A model generated the notes under the pieces. The model searched no databases. It worked only from the letters and a program-made list of their open reading frames with translations, and was not told the DNA's origin. Made by a program: the position numbers and the translations under genes. This document shows positions 17,744 through 26,394 of a stretch of 64,000 bases of DNA, piece by piece. This DNA comes from Methanoculleus bourgensis MS2 (GTDB taxonomy: Archaea > Halobacteriota > Methanomicrobia > Methanomicrobiales > Methanoculleaceae), in contig NC_018227.2 in assembly GCF_000304355.2 (NCBI RefSeq), positions 682,001 through 746,000 on the forward strand, given 5' to 3'. The first letter of the stretch is position 1. Every line of letters begins with the position of its first letter.

Positions 17744-19705
17744 ATGTCGCTATCTCTACGGCATAGGTATCTATTCCTTGCTGCAGTGTTGGTTGGAGCG
17801 CTGGTTCTGGCCGCGGGATGCACCCAGGAAAGCGAAGCTGCATCCGCAGACACGAGCAGCACCACAGGGCCGGGCAACCTGACGTACTACACCGAAGACC
17901 TTCCCCCGTATAGTTACGTGGAGAACGGAACCCTGCAGGGGCTCTCCGTCGATCTACTCGAGGTAATTACCGGGAAGATGGGGGACGAGGTCTCCCGCGA
18001 GGAGGTGCATCTGGTCTCTTGGACCGAGGGCTACCAGGCAGCCCTGACCAGGAATGCGACGGTGCTCTTCCCTACGGCAAGAACTCCTGAGCGGGAGCAC
18101 TCCTTCAAGTGGGTCGGGCCCATCTATTCAGACAGATACGTCCTGTTTGCCGGGCGCGACCGGGCGATCACCATCACCGGCCCCGACGACCTGAACCAGT
18201 ACCAGATCGGGGTAGTTGCCAACGATAGTGCCATCCAGCAGCTGCTTGCTCTCGGGGTGAACCGGAGCCAGATCGTAGAGGAGACCAATGCATCAGCGAT
18301 CATCACCGGACTTGAGGGTGACGAGATTGACCTCTGGTGCTACCCTGAGGCCGCTGGCAGGTATCTTGCAGAGCAGGAAACAGACAACGCGTACACCTAC
18401 AGGGTCGTCTACACGCTCCAGGAGACTAGCATCTACTATGCATTCAGCAAGGATATCCCGGATTCGAGAGTTCAGTCCTTCCAGCTGGCCCTTGACGCCC
18501 TCAAATGCGAAGAAGACACGGCGGGCGTCAGCACGTACGAGCGGATCGTCGGGCGATACATCCCATCGATCGGCCTTGCCCAACTCAACTACCTGACCGA
18601 AGAGTGGGCTCCTTTCAACTATCAGGAGGGTGGGAACGTCACCGGTATCTCCGTCGATATCCTCGAGGCGGTCTTTGAGAAGGTCGGCGTGAACCGCACA
18701 CGGGCTGATGTCCGCATTGTTCCCCTGGCGGAAGGATTCCAGGCAGCGCAGAAGAACACCAGTACCGTGCTCTTCGCAATCGTTCGCACACCCGAACGTG
18801 AGCCCCTCTACAAGTGGGCCGGACCGTTCACCAGAGCCAGGTTTGTCCTTTTTGCGCCGATGAGCAGGAATATCGCCATCGCCTCCCCGGAGGACCTGAA
18901 CCGGTACCGGATCGGTGCGGTTAACGATTCCATCGAGAACGATCTCCTCACCGGTCTTGGCGTGAATGCCTCCCGTCTCGTCCCCGGACAGACCCCCGAA
19001 GACCTCCTCCGGATGCTGGAGGAGGGGGAGATCGACCTCTGGGCAACCGGGGATCTTGCCGGGCGGCATCAGATGCTACGGTCTGGAGTGGATCCCGATG
19101 CCTATGAGATCGTATACACCCTGAGCGAGAACGATTTCTACTATATCTTCAGCAAAGATGTCCCGGACACGCTGGTCAACACTTTCCAGCAGGCTCTCGA
19201 TCTGGTGCGGAACCAGAAGGATGAGCAGGGAGTCAGCGAGTATGAGCGGATCATCTACCGGTATCTCGGAGTCGGTTGCGTCCGGCAGACATTTACCGAT
19301 GAAGCGGTGATCGCGCTTGTGAATACGACCGCCGCAGCAATCGAGAAGAACGCCCCGGATACCTTCCGGCGCATCAACGCAGGCGAAGCACCGTATCGCG
19401 ACCCCAAGAACCCGGCACTCTACGTCTTTGTCTATGACACAAACGTGACCATGGTTGCTCATGCGGACAACATTCAGCTCGTCGGCATGAACTTCAAGGG
19501 CAAGACGGACGTCACCGGTAAACCGTTCCGTGACGAAATTGTTGCCGGTGCGCAGGAGAACGGCACCGGGTGGGTGGAGTACGTCTATGTGAATCCGGTC
19601 GAGACGAATCTCTACTACAAGACCACGTACTACCGCCTGACCAGAGGGAGCGATGGGAACTCCTACGTTGTATGCAGCGGCAATTTCAAGCCCTGTGATG
19701 TATGA
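17744..19705 (+). CDS. lipoprotein with two SBP_bac_3 domains and a Cache-like C-terminus
   Basis: The 653-residue protein begins with a lipobox signal (VLAAGC, cysteine at about 27). Two tandem family-3 solute-binding domains follow (about 43-270, starting LTYYTEDLPPYSYVENG; about 278-510, starting LNYLTEEWAPFNYQEGG), clearly an internal duplication. Residues about 515-650 look like a single Cache-type sensor (DTNVTMVAHADNIQLVGMNF). There is no transmembrane signalling domain or transporter nearby, so it is probably a surface ligand-capturing or co-sensor protein. Such domains bind amino acids or small organic acids. Confidence 0.82.
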   Translation: MSLSLRHRYLFLAAVLVGALVLAAGCTQESEAASADTSSTTGPGNLTYYTEDLPPYSYVENGTLQGLSVDLLEVITGKMGDEVSREEVHLVSWTEGYQAALTRNATVLFPTARTPEREHSFKWVGPIYSDRYVLFAGRDRAITITGPDDLNQYQIGVVANDSAIQQLLALGVNRSQIVEETNASAIITGLEGDEIDLWCYPEAAGRYLAEQETDNAYTYRVVYTLQETSIYYAFSKDIPDSRVQSFQLALDALKCEEDTAGVSTYERIVGRYIPSIGLAQLNYLTEEWAPFNYQEGGNVTGISVDILEAVFEKVGVNRTRADVRIVPLAEGFQAAQKNTSTVLFAIVRTPEREPLYKWAGPFTRARFVLFAPMSRNIAIASPEDLNRYRIGAVNDSIENDLLTGLGVNASRLVPGQTPEDLLRMLEEGEIDLWATGDLAGRHQMLRSGVDPDAYEIVYTLSENDFYYIFSKDVPDTLVNTFQQALDLVRNQKDEQGVSEYERIIYRYLGVGCVRQTFTDEAVIALVNTTAAAIEKNAPDTFRRINAGEAPYRDPKNPALYVFVYDTNVTMVAHADNIQLVGMNFKGKTDVTGKPFRDEIVAGAQENGTGWVEYVYVNPVETNLYYKTTYYRLTRGSDGNSYVVCSGNFKPCDV

Positions 19706-20166
19706 CAAACCAGGGAGGAGCGGCTCTCCCTGAGCACCTGCCGTATCCCTGGGCTGCTTCGTGAGCCCGGGCCGGGAATTCATCATGGGGGCTCTTCGCC
19801 ACGCACTGACCCCGGGGGCGGGGTGGGGGTTTCAGGTATCACCCTCTGCGGGGAGGGGCTCGCCGGAGAAACCCGGACCCGGGTAGGTTGAACCTCACCG
19901 GCATCAACAGGAATGCATTGCACCTATGGTAAGTTAGCGCCAACGGGATGTCCCCCTCCCGGCAGAAGGGTCCCGGGACAACCTCCCGAATAAGACCCTG
20001 CCGACAAGACCCCATTGTAGGAGATGCTGTACGCCCATTCGTCGTTGAATTCGAGTTTCATCCTGACGGCGAGGCGAAGGACCGGATCGAAGGCCGGTGA
20101 CAAATCCCTCGGATCTAAAAAACCTGATATACCCCGAATACTATTAGCCTGCCCGAGGTCGAGCGA
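19706..20166. other. intergenic with a partial repeat copy
   Basis: No gene is seen. 19898-19945 matches the right end of the 264-bp element (GCATCAACAGGAATGCATT, GGTAAGTTAGCGCC). The homology with 17531-17625 continues past the element end through CCCCCTCCCGGCAGAAG and GGACAA. The two neighbouring lipoprotein genes thus share an upstream segment. Confidence 0.6.
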
Positions 20167-20861
20167 ATGAGAAGATCGATAAGATTGCTGGCAGGCTGCC
20201 TGCTGGTGCTGCTGCTTGCATGTCAGGTTGCTGCAATGGCCCCGCCCAGCCTTGGGCGCAGCCCGGAACGACGGTGACGTATCAGGCCGCATTAACCCCA
20301 TACTACGGTATCGACCCCGACGACCCGATGGAGCGGTGGGTGCATTACGAGGGGACCGGGGTCTACGGCTTCCTGACCGATACAATCATCGGTGGGGATG
20401 CTGCGGGCGGCTATTCCGGCGACTCGGTGGTGATCAGCGGTATTGATGGAAGTACCCTGTATACGGGCACATGGTCATATCAACCCGGAGACCGGGGCAT
20501 GGGGCTGATACCGTTCTGGGTTGATCTCGATAATCCCGCATTCAACCAGCAGTTCCTGGTACTTGAAGGCCCGCTGGAACTTGCCGGCCAGGTTTGGAAT
20601 GCGCAGGTGTACTACTATGCAAACCTCGGGACCAGCTTCGATATCAGGTATGTCGTCGATAAAGACAGCGGTCTCATTTTGATCAAGAATGCAGGGTTGA
20701 CCGGCGCCAACAACCAGATGCAGAGGGAGATCTACCTCCTGCAGTCGGTCGAGACCGGGTATCCGGGAAGCGGTATGCCGGAGAACGCTACCCCGCCTGC
20801 TCACGAAGCGGTTGAGAGCCTCCGGGGAGCAGGGAATATCTGGCGGTCGAGGATCTCCTGA
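20167..20861 (+). pseudogene. secreted/lipoprotein gene with a frameshift after the signal peptide
   Basis: ATG at 20167 gives a perfect signal peptide (MRRSIRLLAGCLLVLLLA) but this frame ends at a TGA about 35 codons later. The frame one base over, open from 20220 to 20861, carries the mature protein: AQPGTTVTYQAAL, then beta-rich sequence with GTWSYQPGDRG and YVVDKDSGLILIKN. The two readings join naturally around 20240-20260. No family is recognised. It could be a sequencing error, phase-variable, or a true pseudogene. Confidence 0.6.
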
Positions 20862-21099
20862 GGCTGTTCTGGAACTCCTCCTGCCGGGCCGGGGGGTGCC
20901 TCCTCCCCCGGCGCGATGCTCACCACGGTCCCATGCCCGGGGTGAGACGGGGAAAGGTCTGTCCTGCAACCACCTACGATCAGGAGAAATTGTTTTCATC
21001 TGTGCAGCCTGAGGGGCTGCCTCATGCGGTTTCCTGAGAAAAGAGTGAACAATCTAAGTTCTGTAAAAACCGGGGTGTGAAAAGAGAGTTTTTCCGGTG

Positions 21100-22191
21100 T
21101 TATCCAAGCTCATCCCAGCGGGTCTTCTTCCGGTAGATCACAGCGCCCACGATGGCGAGGACGACAATAACTCCAATGCCTACATAGAGGAGGAGGTTAC
21201 CGCCGAGGCTGAACCCCTCGCCGATCTTCTCCCGCAGGGCGTCCGCATCGCCTAGAGCCTCGTTTGCCTTCTTCAGGCCTTCAGTCGCCTTCGAACGTGC
21301 CAGCGGATAGTTGTTGGCATTCAGGTTGTCCTTCGCCTGGGAGTAGAACTGGACGGCACTCTCGCGCTTGGTCACGATGGAGACCACCCTTGGATCCCCG
21401 CCCATGGAGCGGTTCTCGACAAAGTAGTTGATCCTTCCATCGAGGGACTCGATCGTCGCGGCGGCATTGGAGACCTCCTTCTCGGCCCATGCCTTGTCGA
21501 GGAGCGACTTTGCCTCGTCTATATTCTTCGTGGCGGTGCTGATGTACCCCGCCGCCTGCGACGGACTTGCAGATGCGGCGCTGGTGAGCGCCTGATTCGC
21601 GGCGTCGTACTTGGGCTGCACGGCAGAGATGTCCACACCCTGTCCGGCCTTCTCATCCATGTCGGCCTTCAGGTCCTTGAGGTTCTGCTGCTGGAGAGAG
21701 AGAGAACTCCCGATCTGAGTTACGCTCACGACGTCGCGGGTCACAGAATGGGTATCCTTCACGTCTTTATCTCGCAGGTGCTCGATCTTGATCACCAGGA
21801 TCTTCCCGCTCGCGCTCGTGGGCACAGTGCCACTCATCTGGATGTCAAGTTCGACATCCTGATCGCCGTAGGCGATCTCATACTCCGTCAGGACCCGGGG
21901 GTGTGTCCCCATCCCCTTAGGGTTATTAATGGCAACCCCATCGCGGTAGACAGTGAAATCCCAGGAGGGATTCTGCAACCCGGTGCTGATCTCGAACGTC
22001 TCGTCGCTTGGATCAGCAGTGGTTATCATGTCATAAGAAAGTACATAGCGTGCGGTCACCCGCTGGTCGGGTTCGAGAGCGCCGCTCGCGGGACTGATGG
22101 TCTGGGTCTTGATCTCAAACGCCGATACGACCTGCACAGCACAGACCAGTGCCAGCAGGAGAATGATCCATCTGCTGATATTTGCCTTCAT
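21100..22191 (-). CDS. secreted membrane-anchored protein downstream of cetZ
   Basis: The 363-residue protein has a signal peptide (about 1-24, ending VVSA) and a beta-sandwich-like ectodomain (about 25-150). A long helical, Ala/Ser-rich segment follows (about 165-325: LQQQNLKDLKADMDEKAGQG, NAAATIESLDGRINYFVENR). A C-terminal transmembrane helix at about 335-355 is followed by a short basic tail (YRKKTRWDELG). It starts 12 bp after the cetZ stop, so they are co-transcribed. The short cytoplasmic tail could contact CetZ, making it a candidate envelope partner; this is inferred from linkage only. Confidence 0.75.
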   Translation of the reverse strand: MKANISRWIILLLALVCAVQVVSAFEIKTQTISPASGALEPDQRVTARYVLSYDMITTADPSDETFEISTGLQNPSWDFTVYRDGVAINNPKGMGTHPRVLTEYEIAYGDQDVELDIQMSGTVPTSASGKILVIKIEHLRDKDVKDTHSVTRDVVSVTQIGSSLSLQQQNLKDLKADMDEKAGQGVDISAVQPKYDAANQALTSAASASPSQAAGYISTATKNIDEAKSLLDKAWAEKEVSNAAATIESLDGRINYFVENRSMGGDPRVVSIVTKRESAVQFYSQAKDNLNANNYPLARSKATEGLKKANEALGDADALREKIGEGFSLGGNLLLYVGIGVIVVLAIVGAVIYRKKTRWDELG

Positions 22192-22203
22192 ACACGCCTT
22201 CCC

Positions 22204-23370
22204 TCACTCGAACAATGGCTCTATACCGTCATCAAACATAGTAGAGCGCTTCTCCTTTGATTTAAGGACATCTTCTTTCGTGGACTTTGCAATCTCCATG
22301 AGTTCTGTGATCCGGGGAGCGTTCCCGATCGTCGCAAGAACCACCACGGCAGCGATGTAATCGCTCTGCACCGGATAATCCCCACCACGCACCTCGACGC
22401 CGGCGATGTTCTCCTCGACCCAGCTCTTCGACTTCTCCACACCCTTCCGGTCCATCTCATCCGGCGGGCCCGCAAGGAGAACCAGCGCCCGCTCCGCCGT
22501 CGAGTAGTCGCACGGCAGGGTCAGGCGCCCGAGCATGGCCCGCCTGACGAGAGCGATGATCTTCGCCGACTTGTCCTCGCCGGTCAGCACCTCCTCCGTC
22601 TTCTCCTTCTTCCGCAGGAGGCCGGAGAAGAGCCCCTGTGACTGCTTCGTGCGGGGGCTGACCTTCTCGCTGATGGCGTATCCGACGGAACTGATACCAC
22701 CGCCGCGCAGGGTGTTGATAACCTCGCTTGAGTCCACGACCATCTCGCCGACGCCCGCCTTGCCGACCTCACCTGCGCGGAAGAGCACGCCGAACCTGCG
22801 TACGATCTCATCGTTCAGCCGGGTATAGGCGTCCTTGACGCTTTCACCCTCGTTCTTCCAGGCACTGTTATCGAAAATAAATGTATTGTCCGTCTCGTTC
22901 ACCAGGGTGCTCAGGGAACGGGCTGCATTATATGAATAGAGCCGCCCTTCTTCTGGAGCGGGCAGGATACCGATCGCGTAGACCGGTTCTCTGTATATGC
23001 GCTTTAAGTGCCGGGCCAGGACCGGCGACCCACCTGAACCCGTTCCGCCGCCGAGACCGGCGACGATGACGAAAGCATCGACATCGTGCGTGCCCCGGGA
23101 ATCGATGGCGTTGATAATGCTGTCAATCTCATCGGCGGTCACCCGCGCCCCGGTTACGTTATCGGTCCCGACGCCGTGGCCCTTAACCACTGTCTGCCCA
23201 ATCAGGAGCCGGTCCTTCAGTTCGATGTTATCAAGTCCCAGCAGGTCGGTGCGTGCCGTGTTTACCGCAATCCCCCTGAAGTTCTGGGTCTGCAGTCGTT
23301 TGTCCTGTTCTATGAACATATCGACGACCTTGCCCCCGGCCTGACCGAATCCTATGAAGAAGACCCTCAT
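22204..23370 (-). CDS. cetZ: CetZ-type tubulin/FtsZ family protein
   Basis: The 388-residue GTPase has an N-terminal Rossmann start FFIGFGQAGGKVVD and the tubulin signature GLGGGTGSGG (about residues 105-114), with a following NETDNTFIFDNSAW segment. The extended N-terminal region AVNTARTDLLGLDN is of the CetZ type. CetZ proteins polymerise at the membrane and control cell shape and motility in haloarchaea. It is the first gene of a two-gene unit with a signal-peptide membrane protein. It is divergent from an envelope-glycan operon, fitting a cell-surface theme. Confidence 0.87.
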   Translation of the reverse strand: MRVFFIGFGQAGGKVVDMFIEQDKRLQTQNFRGIAVNTARTDLLGLDNIELKDRLLIGQTVVKGHGVGTDNVTGARVTADEIDSIINAIDSRGTHDVDAFVIVAGLGGGTGSGGSPVLARHLKRIYREPVYAIGILPAPEEGRLYSYNAARSLSTLVNETDNTFIFDNSAWKNEGESVKDAYTRLNDEIVRRFGVLFRAGEVGKAGVGEMVVDSSEVINTLRGGGISSVGYAISEKVSPRTKQSQGLFSGLLRKKEKTEEVLTGEDKSAKIIALVRRAMLGRLTLPCDYSTAERALVLLAGPPDEMDRKGVEKSKSWVEENIAGVEVRGGDYPVQSDYIAAVVVLATIGNAPRITELMEIAKSTKEDVLKSKEKRSTMFDDGIEPLFE

Positions 23371-23485
23371 TCAGCTTCACACCCTCATAATAACTAATCA
23401 AATAATATCGACGTTTATGTATAAAGACGTTGTATACTGTATAAGCCAAAAATGTTCTTATAATTTTCATGCAGTGTGGTGAGAA
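23371..23485. promoter_or_regulatory. divergent promoter region between cetZ and the glycan operon
   Basis: This 115-bp AT-rich spacer holds TATA-like words for both directions (CGTTTATGTATAAAG near 23411-23425 and CTTATAATTT at 23457-23466). GGTGAG precedes the plus-strand ATG. Assignments of each box are inferred. Confidence 0.45.
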
Positions 23486-24718
23486 ATGAAGATCTGCGTT
23501 GTGGGAGGAGGCCTCTCTGGTCTGGTCTCGGCTCTCAATCTTGCCGGAACACACCAGGTAGACCTCTTCGAGCGAAGGCCTATTGCGGGCGGCTGCCTCG
23601 GTTCGTATCGGATTGGCGACTACTGGATCGAAGAGTACTATCACCACTGCTTTGCCGGTGACGCCCGCCTGCTCGACCTCCTTGAGACCCTGCAGGTGGC
23701 CGACCGGCTGGAATGGCTCCGGGGGTCCACCGGCTACTACGTTGACGGGACCATCCACCCGCTCACCACCCCGATTGAGATCCTGCGCTACCCTCACCTC
23801 ACGTTCACCGAGAAGGCCCGGCTCGGCCTGCTGACCCTGCGGTCCCGGCGGCTCGACGTCGCAGCCCTCGACGGCATCACCGCAAAAGACTTCATCCTGG
23901 ATAACCTCGGCCCCGGCATCTACTCCTCGTTCTTTGAACCCCTCTTAAAGAGCAAGTTCGGGGATCGCAGGAGTGAGGTCTCCGCCGCCTGGCTCATATC
24001 CAGGATCGCGATCAGGTCTGACCGTGGTGCCGGGGGCGAGCGCCTGGGCTACCTCCGGGGAGGGTTCCAGCACCTCGTCGCCCGGCTCCAGGAAGAGGTT
24101 GAGAGGCTGGGAGCCTCGGTCATGCTCGACTCCCCGGTCACGGAGATCAGGCGGGAAGGCGGCGGCTGGCTCGTCAACGGCGAGACCTACGACGCGGTCG
24201 TATCGACACTCCCCCCGCAGGTGACCGCCGAGATTGCCGGCGTGGATATCGCCCCGGTGCCCTACCAGGGTGCCGCCTGCATGACCCTCGCGCTCGACCG
24301 GGACGTCACCGACGGCATCTACTGGCTGAACATGAAGGATGCGGCCCCCTACGGTGCGGTGGTCTCGCACACCAACTTCGCACCGCTCGCATGGTACGGC
24401 GAACACCTCGTCTACCTTGCCTCCTACTTTGCGGGCCGGCTCCCGGAAGGCTTTGAGCAGACGATGCTTGCAGACTTCTGCAGGCGGTTCTCAGTCAGCG
24501 CAAGCGAGGTGCACTGGCACCGGCTTGCCGTCGACCCCTATGCAGGCCCGGTCTACACGACCGGGCTCCGGGACCGCCTGCCTGCCTACGAGGAGCACGG
24601 GCTCTTCCTTGCCGGGATGTTCAGCCCCCCAAACTACCCGGAGCGGAGCATGAACGGGTCGATCGTCGCCGGAGAGGAGGTTGCGAGGCGGGTTCTTGCG
24701 AGGTACCCTCATGCCTGA
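23486..24718 (+). CDS. FAD-dependent amine oxidase/protoporphyrinogen-oxidase-like protein
   Basis: The 410-residue protein starts with the dinucleotide-binding motif VVGGGLSGLVSALNLA and the second FAD element DLFERRPIAGGCLGS, and ends LAGMFSPPNYPERSMNGSIV, the C-terminal FAD contact of this superfamily. The superfamily includes UDP-galactopyranose mutase-like, phytoene and protoporphyrinogen oxidases. First in a four-gene overlapping operon with a GT2, a flippase-like protein and DUF2298, it most likely modifies an isoprenoid or sugar in envelope-glycan assembly rather than haem synthesis. Confidence 0.82.
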   Translation: MKICVVGGGLSGLVSALNLAGTHQVDLFERRPIAGGCLGSYRIGDYWIEEYYHHCFAGDARLLDLLETLQVADRLEWLRGSTGYYVDGTIHPLTTPIEILRYPHLTFTEKARLGLLTLRSRRLDVAALDGITAKDFILDNLGPGIYSSFFEPLLKSKFGDRRSEVSAAWLISRIAIRSDRGAGGERLGYLRGGFQHLVARLQEEVERLGASVMLDSPVTEIRREGGGWLVNGETYDAVVSTLPPQVTAEIAGVDIAPVPYQGAACMTLALDRDVTDGIYWLNMKDAAPYGAVVSHTNFAPLAWYGEHLVYLASYFAGRLPEGFEQTMLADFCRRFSVSASEVHWHRLAVDPYAGPVYTTGLRDRLPAYEEHGLFLAGMFSPPNYPERSMNGSIVAGEEVARRVLARYPHA

Positions 24719-25430
24719 GATCGAGGTGAGCGCGGTGCTCCCGGTCTACAACGACCGTGCGGCGCTCGAAGTTGCCATCCCCCGATCGCTTGAGACGCTG
24801 GAAGCGATCGCACCAGGGGGTTTTGAACTGATCGTCGCTGAGGACGGGAGCACCGACGGGAGCACCGAGTTCGTCAGGGAGTACGAGACCGGAGACCCCC
24901 GGGTCCATCTGATGCACAGCGACGAGCGGCTCGGGCGAGGGCGGGCGCTCAACCGTGCGTTTGCCGGGGCGAAAGGATCTATTGTCTGTTACTACGACGT
25001 CGACCTCGCAACTGACATACAGCACCTCCCTGAACTGGTCGGCGCCATCCGCGAGGGCTACGATATCGCAACAGGCTCCCGCCTCCTCCCGGAGAGCGAT
25101 ATCACCCGGAGCGGCGGGCGGGAGATCGCGAGCCGCGGCTACAACTTGCTTGTCAGGACGGTTCTTGGGAGTTCGCTCCACGACCACCAGTGCGGGTTTA
25201 AGGGGTTTCGGCGTGACCGCCTCCTTGCCCTCCTCCCGACGGTCACCGCTGACCACTGGTTCTGGGATACCGAGGTGCTGGTGCGGGCGCAGAAGAGCGG
25301 GTACCGGATACAGGAGTTCCCGGTGCGGTGGCGGCAGGGGCCGGGGACGACGGTGCGCAGGAAAGACGTCATCGAGATGGGATCGGCGGTAATGCGCCTC
25401 TGGTGGCACCTCCATGTGGAAAAAGGTTAG
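24711..25430 (+). CDS. GT2 family glycosyltransferase, dolichyl-phosphate sugar synthase-like
   Basis: The 239-residue GT-A fold enzyme has VSAVLPVYNDR at the start, EDGSTDGSTE, a DxD-type DVDLAT (about 97-102) and the acceptor-loop HDHQCGFKGFRRD with a downstream WFWDTEVL. This pattern belongs to dolichyl-phosphate glucose/mannose synthases, which charge a polyprenyl phosphate with a sugar at the inner membrane face. ATG at 24711 overlaps the upstream stop by 8 bp; earlier in-frame ATG is within the previous gene. It has no C-terminal membrane segment, which the next gene may supply. Confidence 0.87.
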   Translation: MPEIEVSAVLPVYNDRAALEVAIPRSLETLEAIAPGGFELIVAEDGSTDGSTEFVREYETGDPRVHLMHSDERLGRGRALNRAFAGAKGSIVCYYDVDLATDIQHLPELVGAIREGYDIATGSRLLPESDITRSGGREIASRGYNLLVRTVLGSSLHDHQCGFKGFRRDRLLALLPTVTADHWFWDTEVLVRAQKSGYRIQEFPVRWRQGPGTTVRRKDVIEMGSAVMRLWWHLHVEKG

Positions 25431-26394
25431 CGCGATCGTCATCCCCACCCTGGTCGCGGTCGGGATTATCGCCTACATGCTCTACCGGGTATGGGACGAC
25501 CTCCTGCTGACGCTTGAGCATGCTGTGCTGCCCTTTCTCTTTGCCGCGGTCGGGATCTGTATTGTTGCCTGGATCCTCAGGGGTTTTCGGTACCGGTTCA
25601 TCCTCCGGGGGCTTGACATCCCAAAAAGCCTCGGCTTTGCGACCGCCTGTATCTTCATATCCCAGACGGCAAATCTCATTGTTCCCGCCCGGCTCGGAGA
25701 CTTTGTGCGGATGCTTATCCTCAAGCGCGAGGATGACGCCACCTACTCGCAGGGGTTCTCGTCCATCGTCGTCGAGCGGGTCTTTGACGTCCTGATGATC
25801 GCGGTGCTCGGTGTCATCGCGCTCCCGTTCATCCTGGCCGTCCTTGCTGTCCCGGACTGGTTTACCACCGTCATCATCGTCCCGCTCGCTGCCGGGGGCG
25901 CCTTCTTTGCCGTCCTCCTCTGGTCGGGCAGGATAGAGTCAGAGAACCGGTTCATCGCCGCCATCCAGAGGATGCTTGATGAGGTAAAGCAGGCCTCCCT
26001 CAACCCCCGGGCTCTCGTTGTGCTCAGCGGGTCATCGCTCCTCATATGGATCGTCGATATCCTGGTCTGCTTCGCGGTCGTCCTGATGTTCCAGGAGCCG
26101 GTCCCGTTCGGCATCGTCGTCCTCGCGATCGTCATCGGCAACCTCGTGAAAGCGGTCCCGGTCACCCCCGGCGGGGTGGGGACCTATGAACTCGCGCTCG
26201 CGCTGACCTTCGGGCTTGCGGGGACGCCTGCAGCCACGGCGACCCTGATCGCGGTCATCGACCACCTGATCAAGAACATGGTCACGGTCATCGGGGGCGT
26301 CGGGTCGATCTACTACTTCGGCGACTGGTCGAGAGACCTCTTAAAGAAGGTCTTGAGAAAGGAGATCCAGAAGGAGGAGACGTTTGGCGGGTGA
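25414..26394 (+). CDS. lysylphosphatidylglycerol synthase TM-region (UPF0104/flippase-like) protein
   Basis: The 326-residue protein has about eight membrane helices and the family signatures FRYRFILRGL, SQTANLIVPARLGDFVRMLI and VPVTPGGVGTYELAL. Proteins of this type in archaea are linked to dolichol-based N-glycosylation (AglD-like) and polyprenyl lipid handling. The start lies inside the end of the GT2 gene and the end overlaps the DUF2298 start, so translation is coupled. It probably passes or presents the polyprenyl-linked sugar. Confidence 0.85.
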   Translation: MWKKVSAIVIPTLVAVGIIAYMLYRVWDDLLLTLEHAVLPFLFAAVGICIVAWILRGFRYRFILRGLDIPKSLGFATACIFISQTANLIVPARLGDFVRMLILKREDDATYSQGFSSIVVERVFDVLMIAVLGVIALPFILAVLAVPDWFTTVIIVPLAAGGAFFAVLLWSGRIESENRFIAAIQRMLDEVKQASLNPRALVVLSGSSLLIWIVDILVCFAVVLMFQEPVPFGIVVLAIVIGNLVKAVPVTPGGVGTYELALALTFGLAGTPAATATLIAVIDHLIKNMVTVIGGVGSIYYFGDWSRDLLKKVLRKEIQKEETFGG

